Shown here: positions 52,976 through 63,447 of the stretch, piece by piece | Layout of the letters: the number at the start of each line of letters is the position of its first letter | Position numbering within the stretch: the first letter of the stretch is position 1 | DNA from: Olleya sp. Hel_I_94 | Lineage (GTDB): Bacteria; Bacteroidota; Bacteroidia; Flavobacteriales; Flavobacteriaceae | Direction of reading: 5' to 3' | NCBI RefSeq assembly: GCF_007827365.1 | Contig: NZ_VISI01000002.1 | Coordinates: forward strand, 253,001-317,000 | DNA: 64,000 bases | Position numbers and translations under genes: made by a program | Notes under the pieces: model-generated | Databases searched by the model: none | Seen by the model: only the letters and a program-made list of their open reading frames with translations | Told to the model about the DNA's origin: nothing

Positions 52976-54385
52976 ATGAAAATATTTCATATAAGCGCAG
53001 AATGTTATCCTATAGCTAAAGTTGGAGGTTTGGCAGATGTTGTTGGAGCGTTACCAAAATATCAAAACAACCTAGGAGCAACATCTAGTGTTATTATGCC
53101 TTATTATGATAATGCTTTCACCCAAAAAAATAATTTTAAGTCAATTTATGAAAGTAAATTAGACTTTAATGGTCATAAAATAGGTTACAATATTTTAAAA
53201 ACTAAAGCTGCAGTTTTAGATTTTGAGGTTTATTTTGTGGATATCCCAAACCTTTTGCACAAAAATTATGTGTATTCTGCAGATGATACAGATCGCTTTT
53301 TAGCCTTTCAGATTGCGACATTAGATTGGATATTATCATTTAAAGATTTACCAGATATTATTCATTGTCATGATCACCACACTGGATTAATACCCTTTAT
53401 GTGTCAAGAGAGTTTTAAATATAAAAGCTTAAATACAATTCCGGTAATTACTACCATCCACAATGCACAATACCAAGGTTGGTTTGGCTATGATAAATTA
53501 CATTTAATACCAGAATTTGAGTCTACAAAAACAGGATTGTTAGATTGGGACAATTGTATAAATCCTTTGGCAGCAGCAATAAAATGTGCTTGGCGTGTAA
53601 CCACTGTATCGCCTAGTTATATGGACGAGTTAAAACTAGAGGCCAATGGACTACAAGATTTATTACAACATGAAAGTAATAAATGTATAGGTATATTAAA
53701 CGGAATAGATACAGTTGTTTGGAATCCCGAAACAGACCATTATATAGATCATAATTATAATATAAAAACATTAGAAGCTGGTAAATTAGCCAATAAATTA
53801 GCGTTGTGTAAAACCTTTAATTTAGATGAAAGCAAACCGTTAATTACATTTATTGGACGATTGGTGCATGAAAAAGGTGCAGACGTTTTTCCTTTGGCAA
53901 TAAAAAAAGCATTGGAAGACGAAAATTGTAGTGTTTTGGTTTTAGGCTCTGGACATGACGAAGCTGAACAGGCTTTGCTTCAGTTAAAAGAAAATAATAC
54001 AGGTCTTTACAATGTATTTATTGGCTATGACGAAAAACTGTCGCATAATATTTATGCAGGAGCAGACTTTTTACTAATGCCATCAAGGGTTGAACCTTGC
54101 GGATTAAACCAATTATATGCTTTGCGTTACGGAACAATTCCTGTAGTGAGAAGTATTGGAGGTTTAAAAGATACCATTGTAGATATTGACAAAAATGAGG
54201 GTTTTGGAATTAGTCATGAAGAAGTCTCAGTAGCGCAAATTTACAAAGCCATTACCCGAAGTGTTGATTTATATAATAAAACAACTATCTTTAAATCAAT
54301 AAGAAAGCATATTATGACCATTGATCATTCATGGGACGTTTCTGCAAAAGCATATATTAATTTATACCAATCTTTAAAAAAATAA
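52976..54385 (+). CDS. glgA: Glycogen synthase
   Basis: A 469-residue GT5 enzyme elongating alpha-1,4-glucan from ADP-glucose. The ADP-glucose motif KVGGLADVVGALPK lies at 15-28, and the C-terminal domain has FIGRLVHEKGADVF and PSRVEPCGLNQLYALRYG, with the conserved Glu. It opens the glg operon; glgC follows after 2 bp and glgB after a further 3 bp. No clear promoter box was seen in the 135-bp divergent spacer to msrB. Confidence 0.92.
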   Translation: MKIFHISAECYPIAKVGGLADVVGALPKYQNNLGATSSVIMPYYDNAFTQKNNFKSIYESKLDFNGHKIGYNILKTKAAVLDFEVYFVDIPNLLHKNYVYSADDTDRFLAFQIATLDWILSFKDLPDIIHCHDHHTGLIPFMCQESFKYKSLNTIPVITTIHNAQYQGWFGYDKLHLIPEFESTKTGLLDWDNCINPLAAAIKCAWRVTTVSPSYMDELKLEANGLQDLLQHESNKCIGILNGIDTVVWNPETDHYIDHNYNIKTLEAGKLANKLALCKTFNLDESKPLITFIGRLVHEKGADVFPLAIKKALEDENCSVLVLGSGHDEAEQALLQLKENNTGLYNVFIGYDEKLSHNIYAGADFLLMPSRVEPCGLNQLYALRYGTIPVVRSIGGLKDTIVDIDKNEGFGISHEEVSVAQIYKAITRSVDLYNKTTIFKSIRKHIMTIDHSWDVSAKAYINLYQSLKK

Positions 54386-54387
54386 CT

Positions 54388-55653
54388 ATGATTAATAATA
54401 AAGTGTTATCTATAATTTTAGGAGGAGGACAAGGATCCAGATTATATCCATTAACTGCAACTAGATCTAAACCTGCAGTGCCTATTGCTGGAAAGTATAG
54501 ATTGGTAGATATTCCTATTTCTAATTGTATTAACTCAGATATCAAACGCATGTTTGTATTAACACAGTTTAACTCGGCATCCTTAAATCGTCATATTAAA
54601 AACACCTATCATTTTAGTTTTTTTAGTTCGGCTTTTGTAGATGTTTTAGCTGCTGAGCAAACACCAGGTAACGAAGGTTGGTTTCAGGGTACAGCAGATG
54701 CGGTTAGACAAAGCATGCATCATTTTTTAAGTCATGATTTTGAGTATGCCTTAATCTTGTCTGGAGACCAATTGTATCAAATGGATTTTAACGAGATGAT
54801 TGATGCACATATTAAAGCTAAAGCAAAAATATCTATAGCAACTATTCCTGTAAATGCTAAGGATGCAACGTCATTTGGGATTTTAAAAACAGATGATAAA
54901 AATGTAATTACTTCTTTTATAGAAAAGCCTGATGCATCATTGCTACCAGAATGGACATCAACCGTTAGTCCAGAAATGGAAAGTCAAGGTAAAAACCACC
55001 TAGCATCAATGGGAATCTATATTTTTAATAGAGATTTATTGGTAGAGCTAATGAGTAATCCAGATACAAATGACTTTGGAAAGGAAATCATTCCGCAATC
55101 CATTGCAAAGCATAAAACACTTAGTTATCAATTTGAAGGATATTGGACAGATATAGGAAACATAGATTCTTTTTTTGAAGCTAACTTAGGCTTGACGGAT
55201 GATATACCTAAATTTAATTTATACGATAAAGATCAAAGCGTCTATACACGTGCTAGGATATTACCAACATCTAAAATATCCGGAACCGCTTTAGATAGAA
55301 CAGTTATTGCAGAAGGTTGTATTGTGCATGCTGCTAAAATTGAAAAATCAGTCATTGGTATTAGATCAAGAATAGGTAAAGAAACCACCATTATTAACAC
55401 CTACATGATGGGTTGTGATTCCTATGAATCTTTAGAAGAAATAGAGTCTAATAAGATTAATATTTTAATGGGAATAGGAGAGCGTTGTTTTATAAAAAAC
55501 ACCATTATTGATAAAAATATAAGAATAGGAGATGATGTTAGAATTAATGGTGGAAAGCATTTAGAAAATAAAGAAACGGATACCTATGTTATTAAAGATG
55601 GTATTGTTGTTATTAAAAAAGGAGCTGTAATACCTAATGGATTTGTAATATAG
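54388..55653 (+). CDS. glgC: Glucose-1-phosphate adenylyltransferase
   Basis: A 421-residue nucleotidyltransferase forming ADP-glucose from ATP and glucose-1-phosphate, the committed step of glycogen synthesis. Motifs: ILGGGQGSRLYPLTATRSKP (nucleotide binding), FQGTADAVRQ, the Asp of LSGDQLYQMDF for metal binding and SFIEKPDA. The C-terminal beta-helix carries regulatory residues. It lies 2 bp after glgA and 3 bp before glgB, in the middle of the operon. Confidence 0.93.
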   Translation: MINNKVLSIILGGGQGSRLYPLTATRSKPAVPIAGKYRLVDIPISNCINSDIKRMFVLTQFNSASLNRHIKNTYHFSFFSSAFVDVLAAEQTPGNEGWFQGTADAVRQSMHHFLSHDFEYALILSGDQLYQMDFNEMIDAHIKAKAKISIATIPVNAKDATSFGILKTDDKNVITSFIEKPDASLLPEWTSTVSPEMESQGKNHLASMGIYIFNRDLLVELMSNPDTNDFGKEIIPQSIAKHKTLSYQFEGYWTDIGNIDSFFEANLGLTDDIPKFNLYDKDQSVYTRARILPTSKISGTALDRTVIAEGCIVHAAKIEKSVIGIRSRIGKETTIINTYMMGCDSYESLEEIESNKINILMGIGERCFIKNTIIDKNIRIGDDVRINGGKHLENKETDTYVIKDGIVVIKKGAVIPNGFVI

Positions 55654-55656
55654 CTT

Positions 55657-57567
55657 ATGGCAGAAGTCACTGTGTTTAGTCTTTTTACGGACTTTGATAT
55701 TAATCTTTTTAAAGCTGGAAAACATTATCGATTATACGAGAAATTTGGATCTCATATAACTACGGTTAATAATGTTGAAGGCACCTATTTTGCTGTTTGG
55801 GCACCAAGCGCGACACAAGTGTCTGTAGTAGGTAACTTTAATGCATGGACAGAAGGTGACCATCTTTTAAATGTACGATGGGATAAAAGCGGAATCTGGG
55901 AAGGGTTTATACCAAACATTGGTAAAGGCAGTTTGTACAAGTATAAAATACAAAATAGCACTAATGGTAGCGTGACAGAAAAAGCAGATCCTTATGCTAG
56001 ACGTTGCGAACATAATCCAAGTACAGCCTCTATAGTTTGGGAAGATAATTATACATGGAAAGATAAAAAATGGATGGCCTCCAGAAAGCAAAAAAATGCT
56101 TTAGATGCGCCTTATTCTGTTTACGAAGTACATTTAGGATCTTGGAAAAAGCAGGTTGAAGACAATCGTTTTTTATCTTATGTAGAGTTGGCAGACGACT
56201 TAGTAAATTACGTCAAGGAAATGAATTTTACGCACGTCGAGCTGATGCCAATAATGGAATTTCCGTACGATCCAAGTTGGGGTTATCAAATCACAGGATA
56301 TTTTGCACCAACATCACGATTTGGTTATCCAGAAGAGTTTAAACTTTTGGTAGATACATTACACCAAAATGATATCGGAATTATACTGGATTGGGTACCT
56401 TCTCATTTTCCAGAAGATGCCCATGGATTAGGACTATTTGATGGTTCATGTTTGTATGAGCATCCTGATAAGCGTAAAGGGTATCATCAGGATTGGAAAA
56501 GCTTAATATTTAATTATGGTCGAAACGAGGTTAAATCATTTTTAATAAGCAATGCTTTATTTTGGTTAGATCAATACCATGCAGATGGTTTACGTGTGGA
56601 TGCTGTAGCGTCTATGCTGTTTTTGGATTATAGTAGAGAAGATGGTGAGTGGGAATCTAATATACATGGAGGTAGAGAAAACTTAGAAGCCATAGCTTTT
56701 ATACAAGATTTAAATAAAGCAATTTACGGAAACTATCCAGATGTACAGTCTATTGCAGAGGAGTCTACTGCGTTTCCAGGTGTCTCAAAACCTGTGTTTT
56801 TAGATGGTTTAGGATTTGGAATGAAATGGATGATGGGTTGGATGCATGATACGTTACAATATTTTTCAAAAGAACCAATTTATAGAAAACACCATCAAAA
56901 TGATATTACCTTTTCATTAACCTACGCATTTACAGAAAACTTTATGCTGCCTTTAAGTCATGATGAAGTGGTGTATGGTAAAAAATCTATTTTGGGAAGG
57001 ATGCCAGGAGATGAGTGGCAACGTTTTGCTAATGTTAGATTGTTATACAGTTATATGTTTGCTCATCCAGGTACAAAATTATTGTTTCAAGGTGCTGAAA
57101 TTGGTCAAAGTGAAGAATGGAATTTTGAAACTAGTCTTGATTGGCATTTATTGGATTATCCATCGCATAAAGGGTTAAATAGATTTATAAAAGATATTAA
57201 TACGTTTTATAAAACAGAACCAGCACTTTATCAAAAACAATTTTCAAGTGATGGTTTTGAGTGGATTGATTATGGAGATTCAGAACATTCTGTAATAGTG
57301 TTTATGCGTAAAGGAAATAAGCCTAAAGACAACATTATTGTAGCTTGTAATATGACACCAGTACCTCTAAATAATTACAGAATTGGACTACCTAAAAAAG
57401 GACAATTAATAGAAGTATTTAATAGCGATAATAAGCAATACTTTGGAACAGGAGATTTTCAAAATAAGTCAATAGTTAGCCAATCAAAACTATGGCATTC
57501 TAGAAAAAATTCAGTTGAAATTACAATACCACCTTTAGGTATGATAGCCTTAAAATATCAACCTTAA
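55657..57567 (+). CDS. glgB: 1,4-alpha-glucan branching enzyme
   Basis: A 636-residue GH13 enzyme that introduces alpha-1,6 branches. The N-terminal CBM48 domain (about 40-120; YFAVWAPSATQVSVVGNFNAW) precedes the barrel with DWVPSHFP, GLRVDAVASML (nucleophile Asp315), IAEEST (catalytic acid Glu at about 368-369) and LSHDEVVYG. The C-terminal beta domain ends with EITIPPLGMIALKY. It completes the three-gene synthetic set with glgC and glgA. Confidence 0.93.
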   Translation: MAEVTVFSLFTDFDINLFKAGKHYRLYEKFGSHITTVNNVEGTYFAVWAPSATQVSVVGNFNAWTEGDHLLNVRWDKSGIWEGFIPNIGKGSLYKYKIQNSTNGSVTEKADPYARRCEHNPSTASIVWEDNYTWKDKKWMASRKQKNALDAPYSVYEVHLGSWKKQVEDNRFLSYVELADDLVNYVKEMNFTHVELMPIMEFPYDPSWGYQITGYFAPTSRFGYPEEFKLLVDTLHQNDIGIILDWVPSHFPEDAHGLGLFDGSCLYEHPDKRKGYHQDWKSLIFNYGRNEVKSFLISNALFWLDQYHADGLRVDAVASMLFLDYSREDGEWESNIHGGRENLEAIAFIQDLNKAIYGNYPDVQSIAEESTAFPGVSKPVFLDGLGFGMKWMMGWMHDTLQYFSKEPIYRKHHQNDITFSLTYAFTENFMLPLSHDEVVYGKKSILGRMPGDEWQRFANVRLLYSYMFAHPGTKLLFQGAEIGQSEEWNFETSLDWHLLDYPSHKGLNRFIKDINTFYKTEPALYQKQFSSDGFEWIDYGDSEHSVIVFMRKGNKPKDNIIVACNMTPVPLNNYRIGLPKKGQLIEVFNSDNKQYFGTGDFQNKSIVSQSKLWHSRKNSVEITIPPLGMIALKYQP

Positions 57568-57752
57568 AAAAAAGAATATTACGATTATATAATATATGTA
57601 ATTCTCATTTTTACTGTTTGATAATTAAGGTTTTAATAAATTTAATTATCGAAAACGTTATAGTTAATAATTTGTAACAATATCTAATAGCAAAGCTTTT
57701 GTAACAGGTTTATTTTGCGTTTTTTTACTATAAATAATTAGGACATTCAATT

Positions 57753-60158
57753 ATGATTGTAAATACAGAATTAGAACAAAAAGGAAACTTATTTCCTTCA
57801 CAAATAATAAAATTTAAAAAAGATGTAGACACATTATATTTCTATACAGAAAATAACGTAGTGCTTCAATTAACAGTCTTAAGGGATAGTGTCCTAAGAT
57901 TTAGATACACAACAACAGGAACGTTTGATAACGATTTTTCTTATGCTATAACCAAATACGCAAGTACAGGTTATAATAAGTTAGAAATTGTAGAAAATGA
58001 TGAGTTTTACATTATAATCACTTCTAAATTGAGATGTGAAGTCTCTAAAAAAGATGCCAGAGTCTCTATATATGATGCTATAACAGACGAGCTTATTAAC
58101 CAAGATGAAATAGGTTTTCATTGGGAAGAAAGCTATGAGTTTGGTGGTAACATCGTTAAAATGAGTAAAACAGTTAATGAACGTGAGAGTTACTTTGGTT
58201 TAGGTGATAAGCCTGACCATTTAAATTTAAAAGGAAAACGATTTCAAAACTGGGTAACCGACTCATATGCTTTTGGTAAAGAAACAGATCCTATTTATAA
58301 AGCAATTCCATTTTTTACAGGTTTACACCATGGTAAGGCTTACGGAATCTTTTTTGATAATACCTTTAGATCGTATTTTGATTTTGGTCAAGAACGACGT
58401 AACGTAACCAGTTTTTGGGCTCAAGGAGGTGAGATGAATTACTATTTTATTTATGGTCCAAAAATGCAGGATGTTGTTGAGAATTACACAGACTTGACAG
58501 GAAAACCACATCAATTACCACCATTATGGGCTTTAGGGTTTCATCAATGTAAATGGAGTTATTATCCCGAAGCAGAGGTTAAAGCGGTAACCTCAAAATT
58601 TAGAGAGCTTCAAATACCATGTGATGCCATTTATTTAGATATAGATTATATGGATGGTTTTAGATGTTTTACTTGGAATAAAGACCACTTTCCAGACCCA
58701 AAACGCATGGTTAAAGAGTTGTTAGAGGATGGCTTTAAAACCGTAGCTATTATTGATCCAGGAATTAAAATAGACAACGAATATTCAGTTTTTAAAGAAG
58801 CTTTAGACAAGGATTATTTTTGTAAACGTGCTGATGGTCCATACATGAAAGGTAAAGTGTGGCCTGGAGAATGTTATTTTCCAGATTTTACAAAACCAGA
58901 AGTTAGAGATTGGTGGTCAGGATTATTTAAAGAATTAGTTGAAGACATAGGTATACAAGGCGTTTGGAATGATATGAATGAGCCTGCTGTAATGGAAGTG
59001 CCAAATAAAACATTTCCGGATGATGTGCGTCATGATTATGATGGTAATCCGTGTAGTCACAGAAAAGCACACAATGTTTATGGTATGCAAATGGCTAGAG
59101 CTACTTATCATGGAATGAAAAAGTTTAACTATCCTAAACGTCCGTTTGTAATAACTAGAGCAGCTTATTCTGGTACCCAACGATACACGTCTACTTGGAC
59201 AGGAGATAATGTGGCTACTTGGGAGCATCTTTGGATAGCAAATGTACAAGCACAACGTATGGCAATGTCAGGATTTAGTTTTGCAGGAAGTGATATCGGA
59301 GGTTTTGCCGAACAGCCTCAAGGCGAATTGTTTACACGTTGGATTCAATTAGGAATTTTTCATCCATTTTGTCGTGTGCATTCTTCTGGAGATCATGGAG
59401 ATCAAGAACCTTGGGCTTTTGATGAAGACGTGACAGATGTTGTTAGAAAATTTATTGAAATTAGATATCAACTTTTACCTTATTTATATACCGCTTTTTG
59501 GAACTTGGTAGAGCATGGTACACCTATATTAAAGTCTCTAGTCATGTACGATCAAGAGGATAATCAAACACACTATAGAACAGATGAGTTTGTTTATGGA
59601 GATCAAATTTTAGTTTGCCCAATACAAGAACCTAATGCTAAAGGTCGCAGAATGTACATACCTAGAGGTAGCTGGTATAACTTTTGGACCGATGAGTTAG
59701 TAGAAGGAGGAAAAGAAAAATGGGTTGATGCAGAAATAGATAGTATGCCTATTTTTATAAAAGAAGGTGCAATCGTACCTAAATTTCCAGTTCAGCAATA
59801 TGTAGACCAAACAATAATTGAAGAGTTATCATTAGACGTGTACTTTAAGTTAGGTAAAGAGTCGTCACAGTTATTTGATGATGCTCATGATGGTTATGAT
59901 TATACTAAGGGACGTTATAGTTTCAGGACATTTAAATTAACAGGTAAGTCTCAGGAATTAATTATTCAACAGCATAAAGAAGGTAAGTATGAAGCTACCT
60001 ATAAGACTTTCAAATTAAATATTCACGCATTACCATTTGAAATTAATGAGATTCAAATAGATAATGAAACTGTAGCTATTGATCAAATTAAAGACAGCGG
60101 AATAGTGTCTATGGTTATTGATAAAAACTTTTCTGAAATTCATTTAATAGGAAAATAA
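57753..60158 (+). CDS. Glycoside hydrolase family 31 alpha-glucosidase
   Basis: An 801-residue GH31 enzyme. The catalytic barrel contains WNDMNEPAV with nucleophile Asp407, the acid/base region further on, and IYLDIDYMDGF. No signal peptide is present, so it acts in the cytoplasm. It follows glgB after 185 bp with no obvious terminator, so it may be part of, or regulated with, the glycogen operon, trimming alpha-1,4 or alpha-1,6-linked glucose. Substrate preference cannot be read from sequence. Confidence 0.88.
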   Translation: MIVNTELEQKGNLFPSQIIKFKKDVDTLYFYTENNVVLQLTVLRDSVLRFRYTTTGTFDNDFSYAITKYASTGYNKLEIVENDEFYIIITSKLRCEVSKKDARVSIYDAITDELINQDEIGFHWEESYEFGGNIVKMSKTVNERESYFGLGDKPDHLNLKGKRFQNWVTDSYAFGKETDPIYKAIPFFTGLHHGKAYGIFFDNTFRSYFDFGQERRNVTSFWAQGGEMNYYFIYGPKMQDVVENYTDLTGKPHQLPPLWALGFHQCKWSYYPEAEVKAVTSKFRELQIPCDAIYLDIDYMDGFRCFTWNKDHFPDPKRMVKELLEDGFKTVAIIDPGIKIDNEYSVFKEALDKDYFCKRADGPYMKGKVWPGECYFPDFTKPEVRDWWSGLFKELVEDIGIQGVWNDMNEPAVMEVPNKTFPDDVRHDYDGNPCSHRKAHNVYGMQMARATYHGMKKFNYPKRPFVITRAAYSGTQRYTSTWTGDNVATWEHLWIANVQAQRMAMSGFSFAGSDIGGFAEQPQGELFTRWIQLGIFHPFCRVHSSGDHGDQEPWAFDEDVTDVVRKFIEIRYQLLPYLYTAFWNLVEHGTPILKSLVMYDQEDNQTHYRTDEFVYGDQILVCPIQEPNAKGRRMYIPRGSWYNFWTDELVEGGKEKWVDAEIDSMPIFIKEGAIVPKFPVQQYVDQTIIEELSLDVYFKLGKESSQLFDDAHDGYDYTKGRYSFRTFKLTGKSQELIIQQHKEGKYEATYKTFKLNIHALPFEINEIQIDNETVAIDQIKDSGIVSMVIDKNFSEIHLIGK

Positions 60159-60287
60159 ATACAAGTAATATACTGTTTAAAGACTATATGTGACTTTAAT
60201 CGATGTTTTGTTAGCAAATAAAAATACCGTTTGTTAAAATATGGCTAAGTTTTTGTAGATTTATAAAAAGAATAAATTATAATCAAT

Positions 60288-61121
60288 ATGAAATTAAAAA
60301 ATAGTTTAGCGCTTGCCTTAACATTAGTAATGTTTTTGTCATGTTCTACTAATCCATTTACAGGAAAAAAAACATTAGCTTTTGTGTCTAATGCAGAATT
60401 GTTTCCAACAGCTTTCGCGCAATATAACCAAGTGTTAACAGAAAGTAAAGTAGAAACAGGAACAACAAGAGCAGAGATGATTAAGCGTGTTGGTCAACGT
60501 ATATCTGTCGCAGCAGAACGTTGGTTAAATGCTAATGGACAACAAGGTTATTTAAATGATTATAAGTGGGAATACAATTTAATTGAAGAAGATGTTGTAA
60601 ATGCTTGGTGTATGCCAGGAGGAAAAATTGTGTTTTATACCGGAATTTTACCAGTAGCAGAAAACGAATCTGCAATTGCTGCAATTATGGGTCATGAAGT
60701 AGCGCATGCTTTAGCAAATCACGGACAACAACGTATGAGTGCTGGAATGATACAACAAGGCTTAGGAGTTGTTGGTAATGTAGCTTTGGCAAATGATGAA
60801 AAAACTTTAGGAATCTTTAATCAATCTTATGGTATTGTTTCTAACGTAGGAGGTATGTTACCTTTTAGTAGAAGTCACGAAACTGAAGCGGATAGAATTG
60901 GTTTATACCTTACAGCTATTGCTGGTTACAATCCAGATGAAGCAGCTAATTTATGGAGACGTATGGCACAAGCAAGTGGAGGAGAAGCACCACCAGAATT
61001 TTTAAGTACGCATCCAGCAAATCAAACACGTATTGATAATTTAACAGCTTTATCTCCTTCAGCTAAAGCAGAAGCACAAAAATTTGGTGTAACTAGTTTT
61101 AGACCTTTAGGTAAATACTAG
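60288..61121 (+). CDS. M48 family metalloprotease, lipoprotein
   Basis: A 277-residue M48 peptidase with a lipobox at MFLSC (Cys19). The zinc motif HEVAH lies at 136-140, with the third ligand in HETEADRIGLY (about 197-207). The family includes BepA and LoiP, which degrade misfolded outer-membrane proteins; a similar outer-membrane quality-control role is likely. The 129-bp spacer upstream suggests its own promoter, and a hairpin follows at 61149. Confidence 0.9.
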   Translation: MKLKNSLALALTLVMFLSCSTNPFTGKKTLAFVSNAELFPTAFAQYNQVLTESKVETGTTRAEMIKRVGQRISVAAERWLNANGQQGYLNDYKWEYNLIEEDVVNAWCMPGGKIVFYTGILPVAENESAIAAIMGHEVAHALANHGQQRMSAGMIQQGLGVVGNVALANDEKTLGIFNQSYGIVSNVGGMLPFSRSHETEADRIGLYLTAIAGYNPDEAANLWRRMAQASGGEAPPEFLSTHPANQTRIDNLTALSPSAKAEAQKFGVTSFRPLGKY

Positions 61122-61148
61122 TTTTTTAAAAATATTTAATTACTTTCG

Positions 61149-61180
61149 AAGCTGCTCTTTATAAGAGCAGCTTTTGTATT
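61149..61180 (+). terminator. Terminator of M48 gene
   Basis: AAGCTGCTCTT/AAGAGCAGCTT hairpin followed by TTGTATTTTT. The T run is interrupted, so termination may be partial. Confidence 0.65.
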
Positions 61181-61206
61181 TTTAAGCACTAACTAATTAC
61201 TATTTA

Positions 61207-62511
61207 ATGGCACATCTTAAAAAAGGAAGTAAAAAACTGCTTAATGCTTGGGCATTTTATGATTGGGCAAATTCAGTTTATACCTTAACTATAGCATCGT
61301 CAATATTTCCAATATTTTACTCAGCGCTTTTTGTCTCTCAAGTAGAAAAAACGGTTCCTGCTTTTGGAATGGTTTTTAAAAGCACAGCATTAATAACATA
61401 TGTAACAGCTTTTACATTTTTAGTAGTAGCTTTTACATCTCCTATATTATCTGGTATTGCAGACTACGTAGGTAACAAGAAAAATTTCATGAAGTTTTTT
61501 TGTTATTTAGGAGGTTTAGGTTGTATTGGTTTATACTGGTTTAGTATAGAGTCCATTCATATTAGTTTGTTGTTTTATTTTATGGGTTTAATTGGTTATT
61601 GGGGAAGTTTGGTGTTTTACAATTCTTACTTACCAGATATTGCATTTCCTGAACAACAAGACAGTATAAGTGCTAAAGGTTTTAGCTTAGGTTACGTTGG
61701 AAGCGTTTTGTTATTACTAGTAAATCTAGCTATGGTAATGACACAAGAGACAGGTGAGGCTAAATTGCAAATGATGCGCTATTCTTTTGTTATGGTTGGT
61801 GTATGGTGGATTGGGTTTAGCCAATATTCATTTTATATATTACCAAAAGGAGTTAAAACAGGTGAAAAGGTAACAAGAGCGATAGTACTTAATGGTTTAA
61901 AAGAATTAAAATTAGTATGGATTCAACTAAAACAAAACTTAAGATTAAAACGCTACTTAGCAGCCTTTTTTGTGTTTAGTATGGCAGTACAAACCATTAT
62001 GTTAGTCGCTGTGTATTTTGGAGAAGAAGAAATTGCTTGGGGAAACTCTGATGCTAAAACACAAGGATTAATAGTTAGTATTTTAGTAATACAATTGGTA
62101 GCTATATTAGGTGCTTTTTTAACGTCAAAAGCATCCGAAAAATTCGGTAATATTAAAACGCTTATAATCGTTAATTTTATATGGATGGCGTTATGTTTTT
62201 ACGCTTATTTTATGGTTACACCTTTTCAATTTTACATAGCAGCTGGTTGTGTAGGATTGGTAATGGGAGGCGTACAAAGTTTAGCACGATCTACATACTC
62301 TAAATTTTTACCAGAAACAGAGGATACTACATCGTATTTTAGTTTTTTTGATGTTGCAGAAAAAATTGGTATTGTTATAGGAATGGTAATTTTTGCAACT
62401 ATAGATCAATTAACAGGTAGTATGCGAAATGCTATATTGTTTTTGTTTGTATTCTTTTTAGTAGGTATCTTTTTGCTGTTTAGAGTGCCAAAACAAGGTG
62501 AGTTAAATTAA
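61207..62511 (+). CDS. UMF1/Atg22-type MFS transporter
   Basis: A 434-residue permease with about twelve membrane helices. The family N terminus KLLNAWAFYDWANSVYTLTI is present, together with GGVQSLARSTYSKFLPE in the second half, typical of the UMF1 group related to yeast vacuolar effluxer Atg22, which exports amino acids. The substrate here is unknown. It lies 85 bp after the M48 gene on the same strand and 32 bp before a lipoprotein gene. Confidence 0.87.
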   Translation: MAHLKKGSKKLLNAWAFYDWANSVYTLTIASSIFPIFYSALFVSQVEKTVPAFGMVFKSTALITYVTAFTFLVVAFTSPILSGIADYVGNKKNFMKFFCYLGGLGCIGLYWFSIESIHISLLFYFMGLIGYWGSLVFYNSYLPDIAFPEQQDSISAKGFSLGYVGSVLLLLVNLAMVMTQETGEAKLQMMRYSFVMVGVWWIGFSQYSFYILPKGVKTGEKVTRAIVLNGLKELKLVWIQLKQNLRLKRYLAAFFVFSMAVQTIMLVAVYFGEEEIAWGNSDAKTQGLIVSILVIQLVAILGAFLTSKASEKFGNIKTLIIVNFIWMALCFYAYFMVTPFQFYIAAGCVGLVMGGVQSLARSTYSKFLPETEDTTSYFSFFDVAEKIGIVIGMVIFATIDQLTGSMRNAILFLFVFFLVGIFLLFRVPKQGELN

Positions 62512-62543
62512 TTTTATTATGTTTATAATCTAAAATATTAAAA

Positions 62544-63374
62544 ATGAAAAAAATATTACTACCATTATTATCTTTAGCTTTTGTCTTTTTAAGTTGTGAA
62601 AACGAACCATTAGAGGGTTTTGAATTAGATGCTGCAGGTGGTAGCACAGGAGGCGGAAGTGTTGGAGGAGGTGAAGTTATTATAGGAGAACCTGGAGGAG
62701 AGACTACAGGCGACTATTGGCCTATGGCAGAAGGTAACAAATGGACTTACGACTACAGTGTGGATGGTGTTGCTGAAGAAGATTCTGTAATGGAAATTTC
62801 TAATCAAGAGGACTATTTAGGTTTTCCTTCATATTTATATAGCTCATTTTTTCAAAATTCTACAAGTACAGATGGATCAACAACTGGAGATGTAGAGTTA
62901 AACTCATATTCTAGTAAAAATGGTGGAGATTATCACTTTAGTGTAGCAAGTACTAATATTAATGTTGGTGGTTTTATTGAGATTTCTCAGTCAGCTTATG
63001 GATTTATAATGTTAAAAGACTATTTAAATGTAGGCGAAAGTTGGACTAATACATATACAATTACAACATCTACTGAAGTTTTGATTGAAGATTTACCTGA
63101 AGTGCCTACTACTAATTTAAACGTAATTTATACTAGCCAAATCATGGAAAAAGATAGTACTGTTGAGGTTAATGGTACAAGTTATAGTCCAGTAATTAAA
63201 GTTAAAGCGACAACTACCTACCAATTAGCAGGAACTCCTGATAGCTCTGCTGAGTATTTTTACTACTTTGCTAAAGATGTTGGGTTAATCAAATATGAAG
63301 GAAGTGTTTATGATGCAGACGATAATATTACCTCAAATGTTTTAGGAGAATTAAACGATGTTATTTTAAACTAA
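62544..63374 (+). CDS. Lipoprotein of unknown function
   Basis: A 276-residue predicted lipoprotein with a lipobox near VFLSC (about residue 18). A Gly-Ser-rich linker follows (GGSTGGGSVGGGEV), and the remainder is beta-rich, with WPMAEGNKWTYDYSV near its start, reminiscent of flavobacterial surface lipoproteins. I recognise no established domain. It lies 32 bp after the MFS gene and before a bidirectional terminator. Confidence 0.75.
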   Translation: MKKILLPLLSLAFVFLSCENEPLEGFELDAAGGSTGGGSVGGGEVIIGEPGGETTGDYWPMAEGNKWTYDYSVDGVAEEDSVMEISNQEDYLGFPSYLYSSFFQNSTSTDGSTTGDVELNSYSSKNGGDYHFSVASTNINVGGFIEISQSAYGFIMLKDYLNVGESWTNTYTITTSTEVLIEDLPEVPTTNLNVIYTSQIMEKDSTVEVNGTSYSPVIKVKATTTYQLAGTPDSSAEYFYYFAKDVGLIKYEGSVYDADDNITSNVLGELNDVILN

Positions 63375-63390
63375 GATTTTTATTTAAATA

Positions 63391-63430
63391 AAAAAAGCCA
63401 CAATTCTAAAACTAGAATTGTGGCTTTTTT
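63391..63430. terminator. Bidirectional terminator
   Basis: AAAGCCACAATTCTA/TAGAATTGTGGCTTT hairpin with A and T runs between the convergent lipoprotein and GIN genes. Confidence 0.85.
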
Positions 63431-63447
63431 AATAGCTAAGTTTTGTA

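Noticed and set aside
58935..59255. 106-residue minus-strand ORF antisense to the GH31 gene
   Set aside because: It is fully embedded in the GH31 catalytic region; the translation is Cys/Ser/Ile-rich and unrecognisable.
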